Shown here: one piece after another, positions 14,525 to 23,209 of the stretch
Layout of the letters: each line of letters opens with the position of its first letter
Numbering within the stretch: position 1 is the stretch's first letter
Origin: Solimonas sp047605265
Lineage (GTDB): Bacteria; Pseudomonadota; Gammaproteobacteria; Nevskiales; Nevskiaceae
Reading direction: 5' to 3'
Assembly: GCA_047605265.1 (NCBI GenBank)
Contig: JASGFY010000039.1
Span: forward strand, 1 to 28,413
Length of the DNA: 28,413 nucleotides
Position numbers and translations under genes: made by a program
The notes under the pieces: model-generated
What the model was told of the DNA's origin: nothing
Seen by the model: the letters and a program-made list of their open reading frames with translations, nothing else
The model's database searches: none

Positions 14525-15655
14525 ATGGAAATCAAGATTCGCGGCATCCACAAGGTCTTCGGCAACTTTCCCGCGCTCGGCGGCGTCGATCTCGACATCG
14601 CCTCGGGCGAGCTGATCGCCCTGCTCGGCCCGTCCGGTTCCGGCAAGACGACGCTGCTGCGCGTGATCGCCGGCCTCGAATTCCCGGACCAGGGCAAGAT
14701 CCTGTTCGGCGAGGAGGACATCGCCCTGCGGCCGATCCGCGAACGCCACGTCGGCTTCGTGTTCCAGCATTACGCGCTGTTCAAGCACATGACGGTGCTC
14801 GACAACGTCGCCTTCGGCCTGCGCGTCCGCGAGCGCAGGCAGCGTCCGCCGGAAGCGCGCATCCGCGAACGCGCCCGCGAACTGATCGAACTCGTGCAGC
14901 TGGCGGGGCTCGAGAAGCGCTATCCGACGCAGCTGTCCGGCGGCCAGCGCCAGCGCGTCGCGCTGGCGCGCGCACTGGCCATCGACCCGCGCGTGCTGCT
15001 GCTCGACGAACCGTTCGGCGCGCTCGATGCCAAGGTGCGCAAGGATCTGCGCCGCTGGCTGCGCCAGCTGCACGAGCAGACCGGCGTGACGACGATCTTC
15101 GTCACGCACGACCAGGAAGAGGCGCTGGAACTCGCGGACCGCGTCGTCGTCATGAACCGCGGCCGCATCGAACAGGTCGGCACCACCGACGAGGTCTACG
15201 AGAAGCCGGCGACGCCGTTCGTGTTTGATTTCCTCGGCAACACCAACGTCCTGCCCGGCGAAGTGCGCGGCCGCGAGGTCTTCGTCGACGGCCAGACCAG
15301 CGCGATCGTCACCGACTCGATCCACGCCGCCGGCCCGGTCGACATCTACGTGCGGCCCGGCGACCTGCTCGTGACCGACGCGAACGCGGCTGGCTTCGAC
15401 GCGGTGATCCGCGGCACGCAGCGCACCGGCCCGATCGTGCGCTGCGAGGCGACCGCCGCGCTGTCCGGCCAGGCCATCGAGATCGAATTGCCGCACCTGC
15501 ACCACGACGCGCAGGCGCTGCGCGCCGGCCAGCAGGTGCGCCTGCGCCTCAGCCAGTTCAGCGTGTTCCCGCGCCAGGCGCGCACGGGCGACGGCCCATT
15601 GCCGGACGTCGTGTCCAATGCGCCGGCCGAGTACCGCGAGCGTGGGCGCGGCTGA
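14525..15655 (+). CDS. cysA: Sulfate/thiosulfate ABC transporter ATP-binding protein CysA
   Basis: This 376-residue ATPase has the Walker A motif GPSGSGKTT at residues 35-43, a Q-loop at Gln81, the signature LSGGQ at 137-141, Walker B LLLDEP near 158-163 and the switch His in FVTHDQEEAL. A C-terminal extension of ~130 residues (from NVLPGEVRG) is the TOBE-type regulatory domain of CysA. ATG 14525 begins with MEIKIRGIHKVFGNFPALGG. It is 65 bases after cysW. The stop is nine bases from the convergent Bcr/CflA stop, with no recognisable terminator between them. Confidence 0.95.
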   Translation: MEIKIRGIHKVFGNFPALGGVDLDIASGELIALLGPSGSGKTTLLRVIAGLEFPDQGKILFGEEDIALRPIRERHVGFVFQHYALFKHMTVLDNVAFGLRVRERRQRPPEARIRERARELIELVQLAGLEKRYPTQLSGGQRQRVALARALAIDPRVLLLDEPFGALDAKVRKDLRRWLRQLHEQTGVTTIFVTHDQEEALELADRVVVMNRGRIEQVGTTDEVYEKPATPFVFDFLGNTNVLPGEVRGREVFVDGQTSAIVTDSIHAAGPVDIYVRPGDLLVTDANAAGFDAVIRGTQRTGPIVRCEATAALSGQAIEIELPHLHHDAQALRAGQQVRLRLSQFSVFPRQARTGDGPLPDVVSNAPAEYRERGRG

Positions 15656-15664
15656 GGCTCGGGT

Positions 15665-16927
15665 TCAGTTCGCCGCCGCCGCGGCCGCGGAATCGCGCGC
15701 CGGCGCCAGCCAGCGCAGCAGGATCATCGCCGCGAGACCGCAGGCGGCAATGATCGTCGCCATCGGCACGGCGGTGCCGTTGTAGAGGTGGCCCGCCGCG
15801 AAGCTGGCGACCGAGGCGATGGCGAACTGCAGCGTGCCGAGCAGCGCCGCCGCGCTGCCGGCGCGGTCGCCGAACGGCGCCATGGCCGCCGCCGTCGAGT
15901 TCGGGAACGAGAAGCCCATCGCCGACATGCAGATGAACATGAACGCCAGCACGCTCCACAGGCCGCCGATGCCGGTCAGCGCCGCGGCGACCATCAGCAC
16001 GCTCGACGTCACGTAAACGCGCAGCGCACGGCGCAGCAGGCGTTGCACCGGCACCCGATTGAGCGCCAGCGAGTTCAGCTGCGAAGCGGTGATCAGTCCG
16101 AAGGCGTTGAAACCGAAGATCCACGCATAGTGCTCCGGCGCGACGCCGTAGTGACCGATGAACACGAACGACGAGCTGGAGATGTACGCGAACATGCCGG
16201 CCTGCGCGGTCGCGCCGGCCAGCGCGTAGCCCATGAAGCGGCGGTGGCCGATCAGCTTGAGATAGGTACGCGCGGCGCCTGCGAAACTCAGCGGCTTGCG
16301 CTCGCCCTGCAGCGTCTCCGGCACGCCAAGGCCGACGATGGCCGCGCACAGCAGACCGTAGATGACGAGCAGCGCGAAGATCGCCTGCCAGCCAAACCAG
16401 CGGAACAGGTAGCCGCCGGCCATCGGCGCGAGGATCGGCGCCACGCTCATGATCAGCAGCAGCAGCGACAGCACGCGCGCCATCGCCTGCGCGGGAAAGC
16501 AGTCGCGCACGATGGCGCGCGTGATGACCATGCCGGCGCAGCCGCCGAGCGCCTGCAGGAAGCGCAGCGCGATCAGATGTTCCATCTCGCGCGCGAACAG
16601 GCAGCCGAACGCGGCGATCACGTAGAGGATCAGGCCGAACAGCATCGGCCGACGGCGGCCGAGCGAATCGGAGATCGGGCCGTAGAACAGCTGGCCGAGC
16701 GACAGGCCGATGAAGTAGCTTGCCAGCGTCTGCTGCGTGGTCGCCGCGTCCGAATGGAAATGCGCCTCGAGCGCCGGCAGGCTCGGCAGGTACATGTCGA
16801 TCGACATCGGCCCGAGCGCCGTCGTCAGCGCGAGGATCGGAATCAGGCGGCGGCGCGTCAGACCCGGCGGCAGCGTGTCGTGTTCAGCGAGATGACGGGC
16901 CGCTTCAACGGTGGACGACGTGGACAT
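15665..16927 (-). CDS. Bcr/CflA-family MFS drug-resistance transporter
   Basis: This 420-residue major-facilitator protein has twelve predicted membrane segments. The N-terminal half has GPMSIDMYLPSLPALEAHFH and the motif-A-like GQLFYGPISDSLGRRRPMLF, both typical of Bcr/CflA proton antiporters that export bicyclomycin, chloramphenicol and related compounds. A downstream SVAPILAPMAGGYLFRWFGW is also family-like. It lies 189 bases downstream of lysS on the same strand, separated by several hairpins, so its expression is probably independent. The substrate cannot be predicted. Confidence 0.9.
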   Translation of the reverse strand: MSTSSTVEAARHLAEHDTLPPGLTRRRLIPILALTTALGPMSIDMYLPSLPALEAHFHSDAATTQQTLASYFIGLSLGQLFYGPISDSLGRRRPMLFGLILYVIAAFGCLFAREMEHLIALRFLQALGGCAGMVITRAIVRDCFPAQAMARVLSLLLLIMSVAPILAPMAGGYLFRWFGWQAIFALLVIYGLLCAAIVGLGVPETLQGERKPLSFAGAARTYLKLIGHRRFMGYALAGATAQAGMFAYISSSSFVFIGHYGVAPEHYAWIFGFNAFGLITASQLNSLALNRVPVQRLLRRALRVYVTSSVLMVAAALTGIGGLWSVLAFMFICMSAMGFSFPNSTAAAMAPFGDRAGSAAALLGTLQFAIASVASFAAGHLYNGTAVPMATIIAACGLAAMILLRWLAPARDSAAAAAAN

Positions 16928-16955
16928 GCGCTGCGCGCTCCGTGCTGTTCAATAC

Positions 16956-17057
16956 TCCCTCTCCCCAAGTGTGGGGGGAGGGAACACATGCTTCAGGCTT
17001 CCGGCCGCATCTGCGGAAGCGCATCCGGGCTTTCAAGGCTTGCCAGTGGCAAGCCTT
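16956..17057. repeat. Cluster of three inverted repeats between lysS and the MFS gene
   Basis: Three hairpins lie one after another. TCCCTCTCCCC at 16956-16966 faces GGGGGGAGGGA at 16973-16983. GCTTCCG at 16997-17003 faces CGGAAGC at 17014-17020. AAGGCTTGCCA at 17035-17045 faces TGGCAAGCCTT at 17047-17057, a near-continuous palindrome. The first resembles the dispersed CCCTCTCC repeats of many high-GC gammaproteobacteria. They may stop lysS transcription, which would otherwise run into the efflux gene. Confidence 0.7.
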
Positions 17058-17066
17058 GCCGGAGGC

Positions 17067-17097
17067 GCCGGCGGGGCTGGGGCCCCACCGGCTTTTT
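17067..17097 (+). terminator. Terminator-like hairpin with T-run on the plus strand
   Basis: GCCGG-c-GGGGC pairs with GCCCC-a-CCGGC, ending at 17092, and five T follow at 17093-17097. It is oriented to stop plus-strand transcription, although the genes on both sides (lysS and the efflux pump) are on the minus strand. It may block antisense transcription into lysS, or it may be a relic of a lost plus-strand gene. Confidence 0.55.
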
Positions 17098-17116
17098 CCT
17101 CCCCGGCTCCACGCGC

Positions 17117-18628
<1,512 letters not shown>

Positions 18629-18632
18629 TGGC

Positions 18633-19728
18633 TCAGAGCCCCTGCTTCAAACTCGCTTCGATGAACGGATCGAGGTTGCCGTCCAGCACTTTCTGCGTAT
18701 CGGCGATCTCGATGCCGGTGCGCAGGTCCTTGATGCGCGACTGGTCGAGCACGTACGAGCGGATCTGGCTGCCCCACTCGATGTCGCTCTTGGAGTCTTC
18801 GAGCGCCTGCTTCTGCGCGTTGCGCTTCTGCATTTCCTGCTCGTACAGGCGCGCCTTCAGCATCTTCATCGCGCGGTCGCGATTGGCGTGCTGCGAGCGC
18901 TCGGTCTGGCAAGCGACGACGATACCGCTCGGCACGTGCTTGATGCGGATTGCCGACTCGGTCTTGTTGACGTGCTGGCCGCCGGCGCCGGACGAGCGAT
19001 AGGTCGCCACTTCCAGATCGGCCGGATTGATCTCGATGTCGATGTCGTCGTCGACTTCCGGCGACACGAACACGCCGGAGAACGACGTGTGGCGACGGTT
19101 GCCCGAGTCGAATGGCGACTTGCGCACGAGGCGGTGCACGCCGGTCTCGGTGCGCAGCCAGCCGTAGGCGTACGGGCCGGCGATGTACAGCGTCGCCGAC
19201 TTGATGCCCGCGACTTCGCCGTCCGAGCGTTCCATCAGCTCGACCTTGAAGCCCTTGCCTTCGGCCCAGCGGATGTACATGCGCGCCAGCATCTCGGCCC
19301 AGTCCTGCGCCTCGGTGCCGCCGGAGCCGGCCTGCACGTCGAGATAGGCGTTGGCGTTGTCGAGTTCGCCGCTGAACATGCGGCGGAACTCCATGTCGTC
19401 GGCCATCCTGACGAAGCGCTGGATGTCGCGCGCGACCTCGTCGACCGTGGCCTGGTCACTCTCGGCCTCGGCGAGTTCGAGCAGGTCGAGCGCGTCCTTC
19501 AGGCCGTTGGCCGCCACATCGAGCGGCTGGATCACGTCCTCGAGCTTGGCGCGCTCGCGGCCGAGGTTCTGGGCGTACTCGGGCTTGTTCCAGACCTCGC
19601 TCGTCTCGAGTTCGGCGTTGACTTCGACCAGACGATCCTTCTTGACGTCGTAGTCAAAGATAGCCCCGCAGGGCGTCGAAACGCGCCTGCAGAGCCGTCA
19701 CCTCATTGCGTAACTGATGCGCTTCCAT
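18633..19728 (-). CDS. prfB: Peptide chain release factor 2, expressed by programmed +1 frameshift
   Basis: RF2 recognises UGA and UAA stop codons. A first reading frame of 24 codons starts at ATG 19728 (MEAHQLRNEVTALQ) and ends at an in-frame TGA at 19656-19654. Skipping one base at CTT-TGA-C continues as DYDVKKDRLVEVNAELETSE and gives 364 residues in all, close to the 365 of E. coli RF2. The SPF anticodon-like motif is in RKSPFDSGNRRH and the peptidyl-hydrolase GGQ motif is in SSGAGGQHVNKTES. The total span of 1096 bases is one more than a multiple of three, as expected. lysS follows after four bases. The 5' end is overlapped on the other strand by the open frame leading into the broken OmpA-domain gene. 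Confidence 0.96.
19653..19668 (-). promoter_or_regulatory. prfB programmed frameshift site
   Basis: On the minus strand GGGGCTATCTTTGAC contains the slippery CTT followed by TGA and C. The GGGG just upstream acts as the internal Shine-Dalgarno-like element that pushes the ribosome forward. This is the classical RF2 autoregulatory arrangement: low RF2 slows reading of TGA and favours the +1 shift. Confidence 0.94.
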
Positions 19729-19812
19729 TGCGGATGCGGAGCCTGCCGGAGAAAAAGGCTGGCGATTATACGTTGCCGCAGCGCCAGCCGCGCGGTCCGC
19801 TCATGCCGATCG

Positions 19813-20109
19813 GACCGCCTGACGGACGACGCCAGGAACGTGCTGACGCTGGTCGCCGGGACGCTGCAGTCGGACGCCGGCGTCAAGGTCACGATCCAGG
19901 GCCAGACCAGCAGCCTCGGCTCCGACGCCTATAACCACGCCCTGTCGGAACACCGCGCCCGCGTCGTCAAAGCCTTCCTCGCCGATCACGGCGTCGACGC
20001 GGCGCGCATGAAGCCGCTCGGCTACGGCGAGAGCCAGCCGATCGACACCAACGACACCGAGCAGGGGCGCGAAAACAATCGCCGCGTCGAGCTCAAGGTC
20101 ATCGAATGA
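19813..20109 (+). pseudogene. OmpA C-terminal (peptidoglycan-binding) domain fragment
   Basis: About 98 codons resemble the last domain of OmpA/Pal/MotB-type proteins: LTDDARNVLTLVAGTLQ, then LSEHRARVVKAFLADHGVDA, MKPLGYGESQPI and ENNRRVELKVIE at the end. The signal peptide and N-terminal part are missing; the frame upstream runs as low-complexity Arg/Cys sequence antisense to the start of prfB. The usual GHTDSxG motif reads GQTSSLG, so the Asp that binds diaminopimelate is lost, while the later NRR is kept. This suggests a decaying gene truncated at its 5' end. Confidence 0.75.
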
Positions 20110-20366
20110 GATCGCCGCCCGGCCGTCCACGATTGCGTAAAGCCTGCGGCAACGAAGATCGCCACGAGATACGCGCTGCCGGCGACGCCGAGCGCGTAGA
20201 GGACCGGCGCGAGACGCGGCGTCAGCCATTGCTGGAAGCCGAAGTCATTGAGCGCGAGCAGGTATTCGCGCAGCGAAGCGAACGGCACGCGCAGACGCGG
20301 CAGCAGATCGCCGGCGTGGCCATCGTCTTGCGCAGGCGCCGGATCGGGTTCGCTGGGCACGTTCAT
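20110..20366 (-). pseudogene. DUF4282-like membrane protein, C-terminally truncated
   Basis: From ATG 20366 the frame gives MNVPSEPDPAPAQDDGHAGD, then VPFASLREYLLALNDFGFQQ, WLTPRLAPVLYALGVAGSAY and LVAIFVAAGF. The L-x-x-F-x-F-x-x-(F/W)-(V/L)-T-P-(K/R) motif and the following membrane helix are the start of DUF4282. The second half, normally another helix with a conserved tail, is missing. Instead the frame continues antisense through the OmpA-domain fragment to a stop at 20022-20024. It is divergent from the AraC-type gene with a 162-bp gap. It may still be translated as a 114-residue chimera. Confidence 0.6.
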
Positions 20367-20528
20367 GGCCAAAGCGTACGCGCTCGCAGACCCTATCGCC
20401 TTGGCCGTCCGGACCGCACACCCTATAAAACCCGCCGGCGGCACAACGCTGACGGCCGGCCGCACGAGCGGCGTTGCGCGCACGTGACCTGGCGATGTCA
20501 TTTCGGCAAACTATTGGCTTCACCGCCA

Positions 20529-21581
20529 ATGAACCTCGAGATCCAAGGCATGCGCGATTCGGGTTATTTCCTGGAAATCGTCCACGCTGGCATGGTCAAA
20601 GCCGGCCTCAACGTCAACGCGATCTACGAGCGGCTCGGCTACAACGCCGAAGACCTGCCGCTGCGCGAGATGCGCACGCCGCATCAGCTGCAGGCCTATT
20701 TCTGGGAAACCGTCGAAGCCGTCACCGGCGACGCCGAAATCGGCCTGCACCTGTGCCGGCACATGCCGGTCTTCCACGGCGAAGTGCTCGAATACCTGAT
20801 CTTCAGCAGCGCCACGCTCGGCGAAGGCGTCGAACGCGCGCTCAAGTACCTGCGCCTGCTCTCGGACGCGCTGAACGTGCGCATCGTCAACGACACGCAG
20901 GGCGCGCGCGCACTGGTCAAGGGCACGGCGGCCGACGCGCCGCAGCTGCGCCATACCGAGATCTGCGTGGTCTACGAGCTGATCCAGTTCCTGAAGAGCG
21001 TCACCGAACAGAAGTTCGTTCCGCAGCACGTCGCCCTGCATTGCAGCCAGCGCGCCAGCCAGGCCGAGTACGACAGCACCTTCGGCTGCCCCGTGACGTT
21101 CGGCGCCGCCGAGAGCGAGATCTGGTTCGACCCCTCGATCCTCGAATACCGCTCGCCGCGCTGGGATCCGGATCTTCTCAAGCTGCACGAGGATCTGGCC
21201 GAGCGCCGCCTGTCGAAGCTGCGCCGCCACGATCTGATCGAGAAGATCCAGAAGCTGTTCGCGCAGCGTCTCGAACTCGACCAGCTGACGCTCGAGGACG
21301 TCGCCGAGGAGCTCGGCGTGCCGACGCGGCGCCTGCGCTTCGAGCTGTCGCGCGCCGGCACCAGCTTCTCGGAACTGCTGTCGGACTTCCGCTTCGCGCT
21401 CGCCAAGCGCCTGCTGGCGAGCACCGACGAGCCGATCGAGAACATCGTCTACCTGACCGGCTTCTCCGAGCCGAGCACCTTCTACCGCGCCTTCAAGCGC
21501 TGGTCGAGCATGACGCCGGTGCAGTACCGCGAGCAGAGGCGCGCGCATCGCCGTCTGGCGCGCGCGTCGGCAACACGCTGA
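20529..21581 (+). CDS. AraC-family transcriptional regulator
   Basis: This 350-residue regulator has an N-terminal ligand-binding domain of the Arabinose_bd type (PF12625) over about residues 20-205, with motifs such as AEIGLHLCRHMPVFHGEVLE. The C-terminal AraC double helix-turn-helix covers about 250-340, with LTLEDVAEELGVPTRRLRFE and the second-helix signature IVYLTGFSEPSTFYRAFKRW. Related regulators with this N-terminal domain often control fatty-acid, ornithine or steroid catabolism, but no target is adjacent. A methionine at 20529 begins MNLEIQGMRDSGYFLE; longer reading upstream lacks homology. The stop is ten bases from the convergent thpR stop. Confidence 0.9.
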   Translation: MNLEIQGMRDSGYFLEIVHAGMVKAGLNVNAIYERLGYNAEDLPLREMRTPHQLQAYFWETVEAVTGDAEIGLHLCRHMPVFHGEVLEYLIFSSATLGEGVERALKYLRLLSDALNVRIVNDTQGARALVKGTAADAPQLRHTEICVVYELIQFLKSVTEQKFVPQHVALHCSQRASQAEYDSTFGCPVTFGAAESEIWFDPSILEYRSPRWDPDLLKLHEDLAERRLSKLRRHDLIEKIQKLFAQRLELDQLTLEDVAEELGVPTRRLRFELSRAGTSFSELLSDFRFALAKRLLASTDEPIENIVYLTGFSEPSTFYRAFKRWSSMTPVQYREQRRAHRRLARASATR

Positions 21582-21590
21582 GGCGCGGCC

Positions 21591-22178
21591 TCAGAACAGC
21601 GCCAGCTGCGACGGCGACGCGGGCGCCGGCGGCTCTTCCGGCCCGTCCAGCAGCGGCCAGCGGCCAAGCACTTCGTAGCTGACCGGCTTGTGATCGAGTC
21701 GGCTGCGGATCAGCGCGAACTCGGCGACGTCCCAGCGGATCGGCTCGACCGGCGTCGGCGGCAGCGCGATCTTCGCGTTGCGCACGATCGTCAGGTGCGG
21801 CACGAAGCGCATGCGCTCGAGCGAGACGCCAGCCTGCACCACGGCATCGCGCAGGCGGCCGTAGAAATCACTCAGGGCCTGCGGCTCGGCGCGCGCGCCG
21901 AGCCACCACGGAATCTCGCGATTGCGGAACGAGCTGGCGTAATCGAGCGTCAGCGTGAACGGTGCGGCGCGCACCAGCGCCGCCGCGCGCAGCGCCGCCG
22001 CCTCCTGCGGTTTCGGCACGTGGTCGCCGAGGAACAGCAGCGTGATGTGATAGCGCTCCGGCGCGCCGAGGTAGCCGCCGGACGGCAGGCGGAGGTTGAG
22101 CTGCCTGGCCGCCGCGTGACAGGCCGCGCGCACTGCTTCGCCGGGCCAGAGCGCGAAGAAGAGACGGTTCGGTTCCAT
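21591..22178 (-). CDS. thpR: RNA 2',3'-cyclic phosphodiesterase (2H family)
   Basis: This 195-residue member of the 2H phosphoesterase family (also called 2'-5' RNA ligase LigT) opens 2',3'-cyclic phosphates on RNA ends. It carries the two catalytic HxTx tetrapeptides: HITL with His44 and Thr46, and HLTI with His128 and Thr130. The N-terminus RLFFALWPGEAVRAA is typical. The length is usual for ThpR, with a slightly extended Pro-rich tail (DGPEEPPAPASPSQLALF). It lies 84 bases after the pncC gene on the same strand and may share its transcript. Confidence 0.93.
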   Translation of the reverse strand: MEPNRLFFALWPGEAVRAACHAAARQLNLRLPSGGYLGAPERYHITLLFLGDHVPKPQEAAALRAAALVRAAPFTLTLDYASSFRNREIPWWLGARAEPQALSDFYGRLRDAVVQAGVSLERMRFVPHLTIVRNAKIALPPTPVEPIRWDVAEFALIRSRLDHKPVSYEVLGRWPLLDGPEEPPAPASPSQLALF

Positions 22179-22262
22179 GCGGCGCAGATCGTCGGGAGCG
22201 GTCGAAGGCCGCGGCAGTTTACCCGCGTCGCGCGTCGCCCCGCTGACGGGTGCGGGCGGCGA

Positions 22263-22748
22263 TCACTCGGCTTCGCGAAGCCGGTAGAGCAGGCCTTCCA
22301 GCACCGCCTGCGCGGTCTGCCGGCGCACGCTGTCGCGGCCGCCCTCGAACAGGAAGCGACGCGCCTCCGGCGGATGGCCGCGGCGGATCCACGCGGCCCA
22401 GACGGTGCCGACCGGCTTGTCGACGCTGCCACCGCCCGGCCCGGCAATGCCGGTGACCACGATGCCCCAGTCGACGGGCGCCGCGCGCAGCAGGCCGCGC
22501 GCCATCGCCAGCGCGCATTCGCCGCTGACGGCGCCGTGCTGCGCGAGCACCTCGTCGGGCACCGCGAGCAGTTCCATCTTCGCGGTATTCGAATAGGCGA
22601 CGAGGCCGCGCTCGAACCAGCCGGACGAGCCGGCGAGATCGGTCAGCTGCTTGGCGATCAGGCCGCCGGTGCAGGACTCGGCGGTGGCCAGCCATTCGCC
22701 GCGTTCGAGCAGTGCGCCCGCCAGTCGCTCCACGAGTTTGTCGCCCAT
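22263..22748 (-). CDS. pncC: Nicotinamide-nucleotide amidohydrolase PncC (CinA C-terminal domain)
   Basis: This 161-residue stand-alone CinA C-terminal domain deamidates nicotinamide mononucleotide to nicotinic acid mononucleotide in NAD salvage. Hallmarks are TAESCTGGLIAKQLTDLAGS near residue 22, the GLVAYSNTAKMELLAVP segment, AVSGECALAMARGLL, and GIVVTGIAGPGGGSVDKPVG. The N-terminal MoaB-like domain of full CinA is absent, as in E. coli PncC. In many bacteria this gene precedes recA, but here it does not. Confidence 0.95.
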   Translation of the reverse strand: MGDKLVERLAGALLERGEWLATAESCTGGLIAKQLTDLAGSSGWFERGLVAYSNTAKMELLAVPDEVLAQHGAVSGECALAMARGLLRAAPVDWGIVVTGIAGPGGGSVDKPVGTVWAAWIRRGHPPEARRFLFEGGRDSVRRQTAQAVLEGLLYRLREAE

Positions 22749-22899
22749 GCCGCCACTTTAGAGTCTGTCCGCGAATAAAGCACAGCGCCCTTCGGCGGGG
22801 TTTGCGCGAAACCGTAAAAGCAGGAACGTGGGTGATCCAGGAGCTGGAGGAGCCGCAACACCTGCAGCGGCATCACCGACCTGGACGTCTACGCCGCGC
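22749..22899. other. Non-coding stretch with no gene recognised
   Basis: Between pncC and the dehydrogenase fragment there is no supported gene. GAGTCTGTCCGCGAATAAAG near 22760 and the CGCCGAAGGGCG-type sequence at about 22785 resemble borders of dispersed repeats or insertion-sequence ends, but no matching second end was found. The minus-strand frame is open here but shows no family features. Confidence 0.4.
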
Positions 22900-23046
22900 C
22901 TATCGGCAAGCGGCGATGATGGCGCGCAGGCCGGTCGCGGCGTCGTGGCACCAGCTGGCGGTTTCGTGCGCATCGAACTCGGGATGCGAGAACAGGGCCA
23001 TGGCGGCCTCCACTTCGGGCTTCAAACGGACGGCGATTGTAGCCAT
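22900..23046 (-). pseudogene. N-terminal fragment of a leucine/Glu-Leu-Phe-Val dehydrogenase-like gene
   Basis: A 48-codon frame contains MALFSHPEFDAHETASWCHD followed by AATGLRAIIAACR, which matches the start of leucine-dehydrogenase-type enzymes (F-x-x-P-E-F-D-x-H-E, then H-D-x-x-(S/T)-G-L-(K/R)-A-(I/V)-I-A). Homology stops there and a TAG follows at 22902-22900. The catalytic Lys and the NAD-binding domain, some 300 residues, are missing. The preceding MATIAVRLKPEVEAA may be a fused or foreign leader. It is best read as the remains of a branched-chain amino-acid dehydrogenase gene. Confidence 0.65.
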
Positions 23047-23161
23047 CGTCCTCGACCGGCCAGCCGGATGTTTCCTCAGCGACGCCGGCCCGGACAACGC
23101 GCCCGGCGGACCGGACCGCCGCCGGAGCCGCACCGCGCGGGCAGCGAATCCGCCGCCGCAG

Positions 23162-23203
23162 TAAAATAGTGAACTTCAATTCACTTCAATGAACGCCCAG
23201 GAG
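23162..23203 (+). promoter_or_regulatory. Candidate promoter, direct repeat and ribosome site of the thiolase gene
   Basis: TAAAAT at 23162-23167 is a plausible -10 box. ACTTCAAT occurs twice, at 23173-23180 and 23183-23190, with a 10-base period, about one helical turn, which suits binding of a regulator. AGGAG at 23199-23203 is the ribosome site and favours ATG 23210 over the ATG at 23189. Confidence 0.45.
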
Positions 23204-23209
23204 CACACC

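Noticed and set aside
22750..22830. Insertion-sequence terminal repeat
   Set aside because: The sequence looks like a repeat border, but no second inverted end, target duplication or transposase was found.
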